DNA of 64,000 nt from an uncultured Eubacteriales bacterium (GTDB lineage: Bacteria > Bacillota > Clostridia > Oscillospirales > Oscillospiraceae), in NCBI GenBank assembly GCA_900545515.1, contig UQZA01000010.1:22915-86914 (forward strand), given 5' to 3'. Below the pieces are notes generated by a model that was not told where the DNA came from, made no database searches, and worked only from the letters and a program-made list of their open reading frames with translations. The stretch's first letter is position 1. The number at the start of each line of letters is the position of its first letter. Shown piece by piece: positions 34,826-42,896 of the stretch. The position numbers and the translations under genes were made by a program.

Positions 34826-35458
34826 GTGAGAAAAAAGATACTTTTGTCTATTGTATTAATTGTCATTATTGTTGTAATAGCTGTAGGTGCAGTCGACAGT
34901 GGCGTTATGAACAAACTAGAGCATCTGGGGCGCATGGTTCCAGAAGTACTAAACTCGGACGATGTTTTAGCAACATATAAGGAACGAAACGTCACAGCAG
35001 GCATGGTTACCTACTGGCAGGAAGTAGAAGTTATGACTTACTCTGCTGATGGCACCATTCACACAGAAAAACCGTCAAAAAAAGAAGTGGTGGATCGAGT
35101 CCTTCGGTCGTTGATTTTGCTGGATGAGGCGGAACAGGCTGGCTTAACAGCCACAGATGAGCAGGTAAATGCGGCCATAGCGGAGCAGAAGAGTATTGCG
35201 GAGGAATATCCTGAGATACGGGAACAGCTGGAGGAATATTGGGAAGCTGCCGGCATGACAGAAGAGACGTATTGGACGCTTCTGCAGCAATCATTTTACG
35301 AAGAATTGACCATTGCAAATCTCCAAGCCATTCTCATGACCGAGTACGAAGAGGCGGGCATGACGGAAGAGGAGGCGAAGGCCGCCTACGAGGCATACAA
35401 AAACGGCCTCATTGAGACCCACCAGGATCAGATTACCTATTACCTGGATGCCTCATAA
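34826..35458 (+). CDS. Membrane-anchored or exported protein resembling the SurA/PrsA N-terminal domain
   Basis: The GTG at 34826 gives 210 residues beginning with RKKILLSIVLIVIIVVIAVGA, an uncleaved anchor or signal; a TTG at 34811 is an alternative. The rest is helical and acidic, with the SurA/trigger-factor-like N-domain pattern (VVDRVLRSLILLDEAEQAGLT, TDEQVNAAIAEQ, EEAKAAYEAYKNGLI), but no rotamase domain follows. It may be a degenerate foldase or a chaperone-like domain alone. The coding sequence is clearly more AT-rich than its neighbours, which hints at a different history. A terminator follows. Confidence 0.7.
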   Translation: MRKKILLSIVLIVIIVVIAVGAVDSGVMNKLEHLGRMVPEVLNSDDVLATYKERNVTAGMVTYWQEVEVMTYSADGTIHTEKPSKKEVVDRVLRSLILLDEAEQAGLTATDEQVNAAIAEQKSIAEEYPEIREQLEEYWEAAGMTEETYWTLLQQSFYEELTIANLQAILMTEYEEAGMTEEEAKAAYEAYKNGLIETHQDQITYYLDAS

Positions 35459-35478
35459 GCGTCTCTGTAAATGCAATC

Positions 35479-35531
35479 AATCTGCCGCACAGGCGGGCGA
35501 AACCATTCGCCCTGCCTGGCGGCAGATTTGT
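35479..35531. terminator. Bidirectional terminator between convergent genes
   Basis: AATCTGCCGC and GCGGCAGATT enclose a second stem (CAGGCGGGCGAA/TTCGCCCTGCCTG). The plus strand continues TTGTTT. It ends 3 bases from the stop of the minus-strand gene. Confidence 0.8.
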
Positions 35532-35534
35532 TTG

Positions 35535-35801
35535 CTATGCTTGGGATTCCAGCCAGTCCTTCAGGGCCTGGCGGCCCTCCTCCGACATGGGGAAGGAATG
35601 GCTGCCCTCCATCTGACTTTTTTCATAGCAGTATGGGCCATGCCAGAATTCAGCCTCCAGGGAGCTCTCCTCCATGTTGACCTCCTTCTGGTTCAGCATC
35701 ACCACCTTAGGCACGATCCGGAAGCGAAAGGGGCCCAAGGAGCCGGTGAAGATGTTGTTCATGGCAAAGGTATGTAGGGTGGGAAGAAAGATGCCGTCCA
35801 T
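35535..35801 (-). CDS. Small conserved-looking protein downstream of pepF, unknown function
   Basis: 88 residues, beginning at ATG 35801, only three bases after the pepF stop, so translation is probably coupled to pepF. The sequence is acidic, without signal or membrane segment (MEESSLEAEFWHGPYCYEK and SEEGRQALKDWLE are distinctive). I do not recognise the family. Confidence 0.6.
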   Translation of the reverse strand: MDGIFLPTLHTFAMNNIFTGSLGPFRFRIVPKVVMLNQKEVNMEESSLEAEFWHGPYCYEKSQMEGSHSFPMSEEGRQALKDWLESQA

Positions 35802-35804
35802 GGG

Positions 35805-37610
35805 TCAGTCCTGCATTAGCTGCTCCATCTCATCCAGCAGCTCGCCGAAGAGCTCCAGGGCCTGGTTCACAGGCTCGGGAGAGGTCATGTCCACCCCTGC
35901 GCCCTTCAGCAAATCGATGGGGCTCTTGCTGCAGCCGCCGGAGAGGAAGCCCAGGTAATCCTGCACGGCGCTTTCGCCCTCCCGGAGAATTCGGCGGGAC
36001 AGGGCAATGGCGGCGGAGTAGCCAGTGGCATACTGGAAGACGTAGTAATTGTAATAGAAATGGGGAATCCGGGCCCACTCCAGAGCGATTTCCTCATCGA
36101 TGACCATATCCGGCCCGAAGTACATCTCGTTCAGGCGGCGGTACTCGGCGCTGAGGACGTCTGCGGTGAGGGTCTGTCCCTCCTTGGCCATGCGGCCGAT
36201 GTTCAGCTCGAATTCGGCAAACATGGCCTGCCGGTACAGGGTGCTCTTGAACTGCTCCAGGAAGTGGTTAATGAGGTAAGCCCGCTCCTTTTTATCCGTA
36301 GTTTTGCTCAGGAGGTGCTCCATCAGGAGAGCCTCGTTGCAGGTGGAGGCCACCTCTGCCACAAAGATCACATAGCCGGCGTCAATGGGGTTCTGGGTCC
36401 GGTTGGACAGGTAGGAGTGAATGGCGTGGCCCATCTCATGGGCCAGGGTGAACTGGCTGTCCAGGGTGCCGGTGTAGTTCATCAGGACGAAGGGATGGAC
36501 CCGGGCGCCGGCGGAGTACGCGCCGGAGCGCTTGCCCTCGTTCTGGTACACATCAATCCAGCGGTTATCGAAGCCCTCCTTCAGAATCCTCCGGTAACCC
36601 TCACCCATGGGGGCCAGGGCGTCGTAAATGGTCTGCTTGGCCTCCTCATAAGGGATCTTCCGGTTGACGCCGGCCACCAGTGGGGCGTAGACGTCATAGA
36701 AATGCAGCTCATCCACACCCAGGAGCTTCTTCCGCATGCGGACATAGCGGTGCATTTTGTCCATATTCTGATGGACGGCCTCCAGGAGGTTCAGATACAC
36801 AGAGGTGGGAACATTGGTGGCGTCCAGGGATGCCTCCATGGAGGACTCGTACTTCCGGGCCTCGGAGTAGAACTGGAGCTGCTTGACCTGCGCGGCCAGC
36901 ACAGCCGCCACGGTGTTCTTGAAGTTGCCAAAGCCCTGATAGAGATTCTGGAAGGCACTCTTCCGCAAAACCCGATCGCTGCTTTCCTCGTAGGAGACGA
37001 AGGTGCCCTGGCTCAGGGGATGCCGGTTGCCCTGGCTGTCCTCCGCATCGGAGAAGGTGAGGTCTGCATCGGCAAAGAGGCTATAGATATTTTCCGGTGC
37101 GTTGGCCATTTCTCCCGCAGCAGCCAGGAGCTTCTCCTCCCCAGGGGAGAGTACGTGCTCCTTCCGGCGGCGAATGTTCCACAGGTACCGGCGGTAGCGC
37201 TCCAGCTTGGGCTCGGCAGTGTAAAAGCCGTCCAGGGTCTCGTCGGAAATGGAGAGAATCTCTGGTGTCTCAAAGCTGACAGCGGCAGAAAGGGCCACAG
37301 CGGCGCTCATGTACTGACCCTGCATGGCCTGATACTTGGAATCCCGGGTGTCCTCATCTGCTTTCCGCATACAGTAATTGGCCAAATCCTCAGACAGGAC
37401 CCCCACAGCCTCCGTCTGCTCCAGGTAAGCCAGGAGCTTGGCCGGGCTGTCCGCCAGGTGACCGGCGTAAGCGGCCAGCTGTTGGGTCATGACTTTCAAC
37501 TTCTCCAGGTCGGCGCTCCAGGCCTCGTCCGTGGCGTAGAGATCCTCAATGGCCCACTTGTCGGCCTGAGCAATCTCACAGCGCTGGAGTATTTTTTTCG
37601 TTTCTGACAT
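35805..37610 (-). CDS. pepF: Oligoendopeptidase F
   Basis: The start ATG 37610 has AGGAGG seven bases upstream, giving 601 residues, the normal PepF length; the frame runs on to 37670 without a start signal. The M3 peptidase core shows the zinc motif HEMGHAIHS and a downstream Glu in EVASTCNEALL, with the family tail (YYNYYVFQYATGYSAA). PepF is a cytosolic zinc endopeptidase for peptides of about 7-17 residues. Its own promoter is at 37654-37681. Confidence 0.96.
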   Translation of the reverse strand: MSETKKILQRCEIAQADKWAIEDLYATDEAWSADLEKLKVMTQQLAAYAGHLADSPAKLLAYLEQTEAVGVLSEDLANYCMRKADEDTRDSKYQAMQGQYMSAAVALSAAVSFETPEILSISDETLDGFYTAEPKLERYRRYLWNIRRRKEHVLSPGEEKLLAAAGEMANAPENIYSLFADADLTFSDAEDSQGNRHPLSQGTFVSYEESSDRVLRKSAFQNLYQGFGNFKNTVAAVLAAQVKQLQFYSEARKYESSMEASLDATNVPTSVYLNLLEAVHQNMDKMHRYVRMRKKLLGVDELHFYDVYAPLVAGVNRKIPYEEAKQTIYDALAPMGEGYRRILKEGFDNRWIDVYQNEGKRSGAYSAGARVHPFVLMNYTGTLDSQFTLAHEMGHAIHSYLSNRTQNPIDAGYVIFVAEVASTCNEALLMEHLLSKTTDKKERAYLINHFLEQFKSTLYRQAMFAEFELNIGRMAKEGQTLTADVLSAEYRRLNEMYFGPDMVIDEEIALEWARIPHFYYNYYVFQYATGYSAAIALSRRILREGESAVQDYLGFLSGGCSKSPIDLLKGAGVDMTSPEPVNQALELFGELLDEMEQLMQD

Positions 37611-37653
37611 GTAATATCCTCCTGATTCTGAATGTTGCGCGTTTTCCGCTTTC

Positions 37654-37681
37654 ATTATATCACATAGCATTTGATTTGCAA
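37654..37681 (-). promoter_or_regulatory. Promoter of pepF
   Basis: On the minus strand: TTGCAA, 16 bases, TATAAT. Between it and the plus-strand promoter at 37847 (37682-37846) I see no gene. Confidence 0.75.
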
Positions 37682-37846
37682 CTCCGCAGCGGGAAAAGGC
37701 AAAGAGATATTTTTTCGACAGTCTTCAATAGAAATACAAATGTTTCTTGCGTTGGAAGCCTCAGTGGAAAACGCGAGAATTCGTCTAAACTGCCGGTGTA
37801 CATCTATTTCTAAACAGGTAAGTTATGAAATACGCCTAATTGTTCA

Positions 37847-37875
37847 TTGACATGCTCCGGTGCAACCGGTACAAT
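37847..37875 (+). promoter_or_regulatory. Promoter of the tldD-tldE operon
   Basis: Consensus TTGACA, 17 bases, TACAAT, about 60 bases before the start codon. Confidence 0.85.
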
Positions 37876-37940
37876 GTAAGGTGGAGAACTTGCCCACCCC
37901 CATGGGCGATTCTACGATTTTCCTTTAAGGAGGCAGCTTC

Positions 37941-39278
37941 ATGTATCGATTTCCCAAAGATCTATATGCCGATATCCGCCTGGAGGATGTATTCCAGACC
38001 TCCATTGTGTATGAAAATGGGGCTTTGACTCAGAACAAAACCAGCCGGGAAGCCGGTGCGTTTCTGCGTGTCTGGGACGGACACCGCTGGTATTACAGCG
38101 CCACCACAAACCTGGGCCACATTCAGCAGGAGCTGGATGCCCTGGCGTCTCTGGCCACCCCCAATCCGGCCATCGGTCAGGACCCAGTGGTCACCCGGTT
38201 TGAGGTCAACCGGGACGAATGTCTCCGGTATCAAGATAGAGATGTGCGGCAAGTACCCAACGAGGAAAAGGCTGCCCTGCTCCAGTCCTATTTACCTGTG
38301 GTAACGGAGGTACCGGAGATCACCAACTGGCGGGCCACTTATCTGGACACCTACACAGAAAAGCGGTTTTGGTCCAGCCTGGGCGCAGACCTGCACTTTG
38401 ACCACCAGCGGGCCAGTTTGGTCCTGGGCTTTACCATCACCGCAGGGAACGTTCCCCAGACAGACAGCATCCACACTTATCAGACGGATTTTCCCAGTCT
38501 GGCCGGGCGCCAAGAGGAAATGCGTCAAAAGATCACCCAGAGCCTGGACTATGCCAAAAATGCCGTACCCGTGGTCCCCGGAACCTATACCTGCGTGTTC
38601 TCCCCAGTCACAGCCGGTGTGTTTGCCCACGAAAGCTTCGGCCACAAAAGTGAGGCCGATCTGATGCTGGGGTCGGAAACCATGATGCAGGAGTGGGCCA
38701 TTGGAACCCAGGTGGGCTCTCCCATTCTGAACATCCTGGATTCCGGACTGCCCGAGGGCTCCGGCTACGTGCCCTATGACGACGAAGGCACACGGACCCG
38801 CACTACATACTTGATTCACAACGGCATTCTCACCGGTCGGCTCCACAGCGCCGCCACCGCTGCCCTTCTGAACGAGGAGGTGACCGGCAATGCCCGGGCC
38901 ATCAACTTCTCCTATGAGCCAATTGTCCGTATGACCGCCACCTACATTGGCGGCGGGGAGCTGACCCTGGAAGAGCTGTTGGCGCCCATAGAGCTGGGGG
39001 TTTACATCCACGATTTCAACCACGGCTCCGGCATGTCCACCTTCACCATCGCCCCCAACAAGGCCTATATGATCCGGAACGGAAAGCTAGCCGAGCCAGT
39101 GCGGATCTCCGTGGTAACCGGCAGCGTGATGCACACCCTTCATGAGATTGACGGCCTCACCAAAGACGTGAAGGTGTGCTCCCTGTCCACCGGCGGATGC
39201 GGCAAAATGGAGCAGTGGCCCCTGCGGGTGGCCTTTGGCGGACCTTACGTCCGGGTCCGGAACATTCAGGTTCAGTAA
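37941..39278 (+). CDS. tldD: TldD-type metallopeptidase subunit
   Basis: 445 residues, ATG 37941 after AAGGAGGC. It has the TldD zinc motif HESFGHKSEAD (about residue 231), which is absent in the partner, and the family's GTRTRTTYLIHNGILTGRL segment. TldD/TldE heterodimers are threading proteases that cut unfolded peptides; in enterobacteria they mature microcin B17. No peptide-toxin or RiPP genes lie nearby, so a housekeeping proteolytic role is more likely. The partner follows after 14 bases. Confidence 0.93.
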   Translation: MYRFPKDLYADIRLEDVFQTSIVYENGALTQNKTSREAGAFLRVWDGHRWYYSATTNLGHIQQELDALASLATPNPAIGQDPVVTRFEVNRDECLRYQDRDVRQVPNEEKAALLQSYLPVVTEVPEITNWRATYLDTYTEKRFWSSLGADLHFDHQRASLVLGFTITAGNVPQTDSIHTYQTDFPSLAGRQEEMRQKITQSLDYAKNAVPVVPGTYTCVFSPVTAGVFAHESFGHKSEADLMLGSETMMQEWAIGTQVGSPILNILDSGLPEGSGYVPYDDEGTRTRTTYLIHNGILTGRLHSAATAALLNEEVTGNARAINFSYEPIVRMTATYIGGGELTLEELLAPIELGVYIHDFNHGSGMSTFTIAPNKAYMIRNGKLAEPVRISVVTGSVMHTLHEIDGLTKDVKVCSLSTGGCGKMEQWPLRVAFGGPYVRVRNIQVQ

Positions 39279-39292
39279 AGGAGGAAAGGATC

Positions 39293-40501
39293 ATGGTAAA
39301 AGAGCTGTATCAAACAATTCTCCGGGAGACCTCCCTCAATGTCACCAGCGGAGAAATCGACTCCATTCGAAAAAAATCCATTACCAAGTCCGGCTGCCGG
39401 GTTTATGACGGCAGCTACCTGGGGGTCTCCGGCGTCCTGGGTGAGCCCACCCCAGAGGCCTGGACGCAAGCGGAGGCCAACCTGTCCCGCCGGATTCCCT
39501 GCCCCTGGGGCCCGGAGACGGGCAAACGCCGGACCTGTCGCCGGGGCACGGCCATGGATGCCGGTCGATTCCTCCAGCTGGCGGAGGAGCTGCTGAAAAC
39601 ACTGCGTCAGGACTTTCCCCAGTTCATCTTCAGCAATAAAATCAACTTTACGGAAGATGAGGTCCGGTTGCAAAACGACGGGGGCCTTTCCTACGCTTGG
39701 CAGGACGCAGCCGTTCAGATGAGCCTTCTGGTGCGGGCCCAGGATTCCGTAAACATTTTTGACACCGGAATCGGGAGCGTCTACCGTACCTTTGACCTGG
39801 AGCAGGTGCTGAAGGAGGCGGGCGAAATGCTGGAGGCTCACCTAAATCCCATTGCCCTGCCCGATGTGGAAAAACTACCGGTGCTGGGAAGCCCAGGTAT
39901 GTTCGAACGGGCCTGGGCAGAAGGGCTCAACGGGCAGAAGCTGGCCAGAAATGCCTCCCCCTGGTCTGGCATGGTGGGCCAAAAGCTGTTTGCCGACTGC
40001 TTTACCCTGGAAGTAGACCGGTCTTCCCAGAACTTCTTTGAGCCCTTCTTTGACCCGGAGGGAAGCTGCCTGGAGGGCGACACCCTCCCCCTCATCGAAA
40101 ATGGTGTGTTCCGCCGGGGCTATGCAGACAAGAAATGCGCCTGGGAGCAGCACATGGAGCCTACGGCTGCCGCATCCGGGGCCTATGACGATGTGCCTGC
40201 TCTGGCCCTTCCGTCCCTGTCTGTCCGGCCCACGGGCAAGACCTTGGAGGAACTTCTGGATGGCCGCCCGGCCCTGTACGTCTTCACCAGCGGCGGCGAC
40301 ATTACGCCCGATGGCAGCTTTGCCACCCCGGTGCAGATGGCCTATCTCTACCAAAACGGCCGCCTGGTGGGCCGGTTGCCGGAGTTCGGCCTCCGGGGTA
40401 ACCTGACCGACCTTTTGGGTAAGGACTTCCTGGGCTGTTCTCAGGACCGGCCTTACGACAGCGCCAACGCCTGTGTCATGGAAATGACCATCGTCCGCTG
40501 A
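39293..40501 (+). CDS. tldE: TldE/PmbA-type partner subunit
   Basis: ATG 39293 with AGGAAAGGA gives 402 residues; the upstream frame overlaps tldD and is not coding. It belongs to the same TldD/PmbA family but lacks the HExxxH motif, as expected for TldE. Recognisable parts are LYQTILRETSLNV at the start and GLRGNLTDLLGKD near the end. It should form the heterodimer with TldD. A terminator follows. Confidence 0.9.
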   Translation: MVKELYQTILRETSLNVTSGEIDSIRKKSITKSGCRVYDGSYLGVSGVLGEPTPEAWTQAEANLSRRIPCPWGPETGKRRTCRRGTAMDAGRFLQLAEELLKTLRQDFPQFIFSNKINFTEDEVRLQNDGGLSYAWQDAAVQMSLLVRAQDSVNIFDTGIGSVYRTFDLEQVLKEAGEMLEAHLNPIALPDVEKLPVLGSPGMFERAWAEGLNGQKLARNASPWSGMVGQKLFADCFTLEVDRSSQNFFEPFFDPEGSCLEGDTLPLIENGVFRRGYADKKCAWEQHMEPTAAASGAYDDVPALALPSLSVRPTGKTLEELLDGRPALYVFTSGGDITPDGSFATPVQMAYLYQNGRLVGRLPEFGLRGNLTDLLGKDFLGCSQDRPYDSANACVMEMTIVR

Positions 40502-40552
40502 ACGGGAAACTCATCAGCTGGGGAAACGCCCCCGGCAGGAGATTGCACCATG

Positions 40553-40606
40553 GGAAGCCCCCAGCAGGAACTTCTTGTCCGGTTCCTGTTGGGGGTTCCT
40601 TCTTCC
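40553..40606 (+). terminator. Terminator of the tldD-tldE operon
   Basis: GGAAGCCCCCAGCAGGAAC pairs with GTTCCTGTTGGGGGTTCC and is followed by TTCTTCC. Confidence 0.8.
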
Positions 40607-40696
40607 CGATGTGGCACGCCTAAGATTGGAAGGATACTTCGATATCGCGCTGGCGCAGGAGCGCCTCTTCCTCTTGGCAAATCGGTGTCATCCCAT

Positions 40697-41020
40697 TCAC
40701 AGCTTTTTAGCCTGATACTCCTCGCCCCAGTTCCACATGGCGTCCAAAATCGGTTTCAAGCTGTATCCCAATTCTGTAAGCGTATACTCCACCCGTGGCG
40801 GCACCTCGGGGTAGACGGTCCGGGTGAGCAGGCCACTGTCCTCCATTTGACGAAGCTGAGCCGTCAACACCTTTTGACTGACATTGCCCACAGATTTTTT
40901 CAGTTCCCCAAACCGTTTCGTCCCAGGGAGCAAATCCCGCAGAATCAATACCTTCCACTTGTCGCTGATGAGGGTCAGCGTCGTCTCCACCGGGCAGGCG
41001 GGTAAAGTCTTTGCGGCCAT
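40697..41020 (-). CDS. HxlR-family transcriptional regulator
   Basis: The ATG at 41020 with GGAGG seven bases upstream gives 107 residues; an upstream ATG adds ten residues that overlap that ribosome site. It is a winged-helix protein of the HxlR/YodB/HypR type (LISDKWKVLILRDLLPG, RFGELKKSVGNVSQKVLTAQLRQME, YTLTELGYSL). It keeps the N-terminal Cys of the family (LPACPVE), which in HypR and YodB senses oxidants or electrophiles. It is divergent from the macrodomain/SirTM genes, which it may regulate. Confidence 0.9.
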   Translation of the reverse strand: MAAKTLPACPVETTLTLISDKWKVLILRDLLPGTKRFGELKKSVGNVSQKVLTAQLRQMEDSGLLTRTVYPEVPPRVEYTLTELGYSLKPILDAMWNWGEEYQAKKL

Positions 41021-41066
41021 ATCATATCCTCCAGTCTTTTGGTTTCTCATTGGCTCGTATATCTGT

Positions 41067-41096
41067 ATTTTACCGTACTACCTGCATTGCCGTCAA
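41067..41096 (-). promoter_or_regulatory. Promoter of the HxlR-type regulator
   Basis: Minus strand: TTGACG, 18 bases, TAAAAT. Confidence 0.6.
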
Positions 41097-41190
41097 GGGG
41101 AAATGGACCCAAGCATTCTACCGGGCTTACATTCATAACACTGCCCGCTCCCCAACTCCCGTCTTCATGGTTACCTGTAGGTGCCCATGC

Positions 41191-41214
41191 CACAATGTTG
41201 TGCGTACTTCACAA
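41191..41214. promoter_or_regulatory. Candidate operator for the HxlR-type regulator
   Basis: Two linked inverted repeats, CACAATGTTGTG and TTGTG-7-CACAA, share a half-site and overlap the -35 of the macrodomain promoter. A regulator bound here would block that promoter. Confidence 0.4.
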
Positions 41215-41236
41215 CGCCCACAACTTCTGATATCAT
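41208..41236 (+). promoter_or_regulatory. Promoter of the macrodomain-SirTM genes
   Basis: TTCACA, 17 bases, TATCAT, about 70 bases before the ATG at 41308. Confidence 0.55.
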
Positions 41237-41307
41237 AAAACCGGCACAGAAGATACCCAAAAAATCGTTTCTGTTCCCGGCCATTGCAGGCTGATTGGGA
41301 GGCGCTT

Positions 41308-42105
41308 ATGAATCGAATCGAAAAAATCCAATATCTGAACCAAATTCTCCTGGAGGAAATGCCAGAATATCAGGAAACCGCGGCCTGGTTCCCCCGGGAC
41401 GAAGCCTCCCAGCGGTGCCTGCTCCGCAGCTTAATGAACGTACGGCCACCCATACCTGCAAGTCAGAAATTCCTCACCGTGCAGGATGCGCTTTTGTCTG
41501 AAGAGCAAGAAGAGCGGGGCGTCGTAGATGTGGAGACGTTACCCGCCATCGCAAAGAATCCCCGGCTGGTCTTATGGCAGGGAGATATAACCACATTGAA
41601 AGCAGACGCCATCGTCAATGCAGCAAATCCCGCCCTGCGGGGCTGTTTCTGCCCTCTCCATTCCTGTATTGATAATCTCATTCACTCCCGAAGTGGGATT
41701 CAATTGCGGCTTTGCTGCGACGAGATCATGACCGCCCAGGGGTATGACGAACCTCCCGGGCAAGCCAAAATCACGCCGGCCTTTCATCTGCCGAGCCGGT
41801 ATATTTTGCACACAGTCGGCCCTGTCATCCATGGCAGAGTCACGAATAAAGACAAGGAGCTTTTGGCCTCCTGCTACCGCTCCTGTCTGAAGCTGGCCGC
41901 CGAAAAAAGGCTAGCAACCGTGGCTTTCTGCTGCATTTCCACCGGTGAATTTCACTTTCCCCATGGAGAGGCCGCCGAAATAGCTGTGAAAACCGTGGAG
42001 GACTTTTTGCAGGCAGACACCAGCATACGCCGGGTGATCTTCAATGTATTCACGGACACTGACCTGGCCATTTATCGGAAATTATTAGGAGAACGCCCAT
42101 GCTGA
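41308..42105 (+). CDS. Zinc-containing macrodomain protein-ADP-ribose hydrolase
   Basis: ATG 41308 (GGGAGG upstream) gives 265 residues. An N-terminal helical region of about 85 residues precedes a macrodomain with WQGDITTLKADAIVNAAN, the zinc-type motif GCFCPLHSCIDN, a second conserved block (QLRLCCDEIM) and HTVGPVIHG. The family removes ADP-ribose from proteins modified by a linked SirTM sirtuin in staphylococci and streptococci. The SirTM gene overlaps this stop codon here too. The lipoate ligase and GcvH-like substrate genes of the classic operon are not in the window. Confidence 0.9.
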   Translation: MNRIEKIQYLNQILLEEMPEYQETAAWFPRDEASQRCLLRSLMNVRPPIPASQKFLTVQDALLSEEQEERGVVDVETLPAIAKNPRLVLWQGDITTLKADAIVNAANPALRGCFCPLHSCIDNLIHSRSGIQLRLCCDEIMTAQGYDEPPGQAKITPAFHLPSRYILHTVGPVIHGRVTNKDKELLASCYRSCLKLAAEKRLATVAFCCISTGEFHFPHGEAAEIAVKTVEDFLQADTSIRRVIFNVFTDTDLAIYRKLLGERPC

Positions 42106-42896
42106 ATTTCAAAACAAACCATAAGCAAGCAGCGCTCAAGGAGCTGATCTGCCATGCGGATGCCATCCTGATCGGTGCAGGCGCAGGGTTGTCCGCATCC
42201 GCAGGTCTGACTTATTCCGGGGAGCGCTTTGAGCAGAACTTTGCAGACTTTCGTCAAAAGTATGGAATTTCCGATATGTACTCCGGCGGTTTTTACCCCT
42301 ATGATACCTTGGAGGAATATTGGGCATGGTGGTCGCGGCAAATCTATATCAACCGGTACGACATCACACCCGGCAGGCCATATCGGGAGCTGCGGAAGCT
42401 GATTACGGGTAAGGATTACTTTGTTCTTACGACCAATGTGGATCATCAGTTCCAGCTTGCCGGGTTTGACAAGAAACGTCTTTTTTACACCCAAGGCGAC
42501 TATGGCCTGTGGCAATGCTCCAGGGCTTGCCACAGGCAAACCTACGACAATGAGGACGCTGTCCGTCAAATGGTCTCCTGGCAAAAAGATATGAAGATTC
42601 CCACTGGGCTGATTCCGAGATGTCCGGTATGTGGCGCGCCGATGACCATGAATCTTCGATGCGACGGCACCTTTGTCCAGGATGAGGGCTGGTATCAAGC
42701 GGCCCTGCGATATGAGGATTTTATCCGGCGGCACCGGAGCCTGTCGATCCTCTACTTGGAGCTGGGCGTGGGAATGAACACCCCGGTGTTTTGTTCTTCG
42801 AGCACCAGGGGCAAATTAAGAAAAAACACGAATAAACAACAGATTTCAACTTCTTCCAATTTGATAAGAAAATATGAGGAAAGGCGGTGTGCATGA
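42099..42896 (+). pseudogene. SirTM-type sirtuin, truncated and probably inactive
   Basis: ATG 42099 overlaps the macrodomain stop. Residues of about 1-225 match the SirTM family and the intact copy downstream (LIGAGAGLSASAG, DMYSGGFYPYDTLEEYWAWW, LTTNVDHQFQLAGFD, YTQGDYGLWQCS, CPVCGAPM). Compared with that copy, about 19 residues are missing before the second CxxC, and after GMNTP the reading departs into an unrelated Ser/Thr/Lys-rich tail at about 42783. The lost C-terminus carries the final strand of the NAD fold (AICINGDIGE in the other copy). Base composition shifts to AT-rich at the same point, suggesting a recombination or insertion boundary. Confidence 0.75.

Noticed and set aside
36060..37607. 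515-codon plus-strand frame opposite pepF
   Set aside because: Complement of PepF, no start signal or domain.
37682..37846. tRNA or riboswitch between pepF and tldD
   Set aside because: No cloverleaf, CCA end or known aptamer core was found; only the two divergent promoters are supported.
37941..40501. TldD/TldE as part of a RiPP or microcin maturation cluster
   Set aside because: No precursor peptide, cyclase, radical SAM or exporter gene lies nearby, so a housekeeping pair is more likely.
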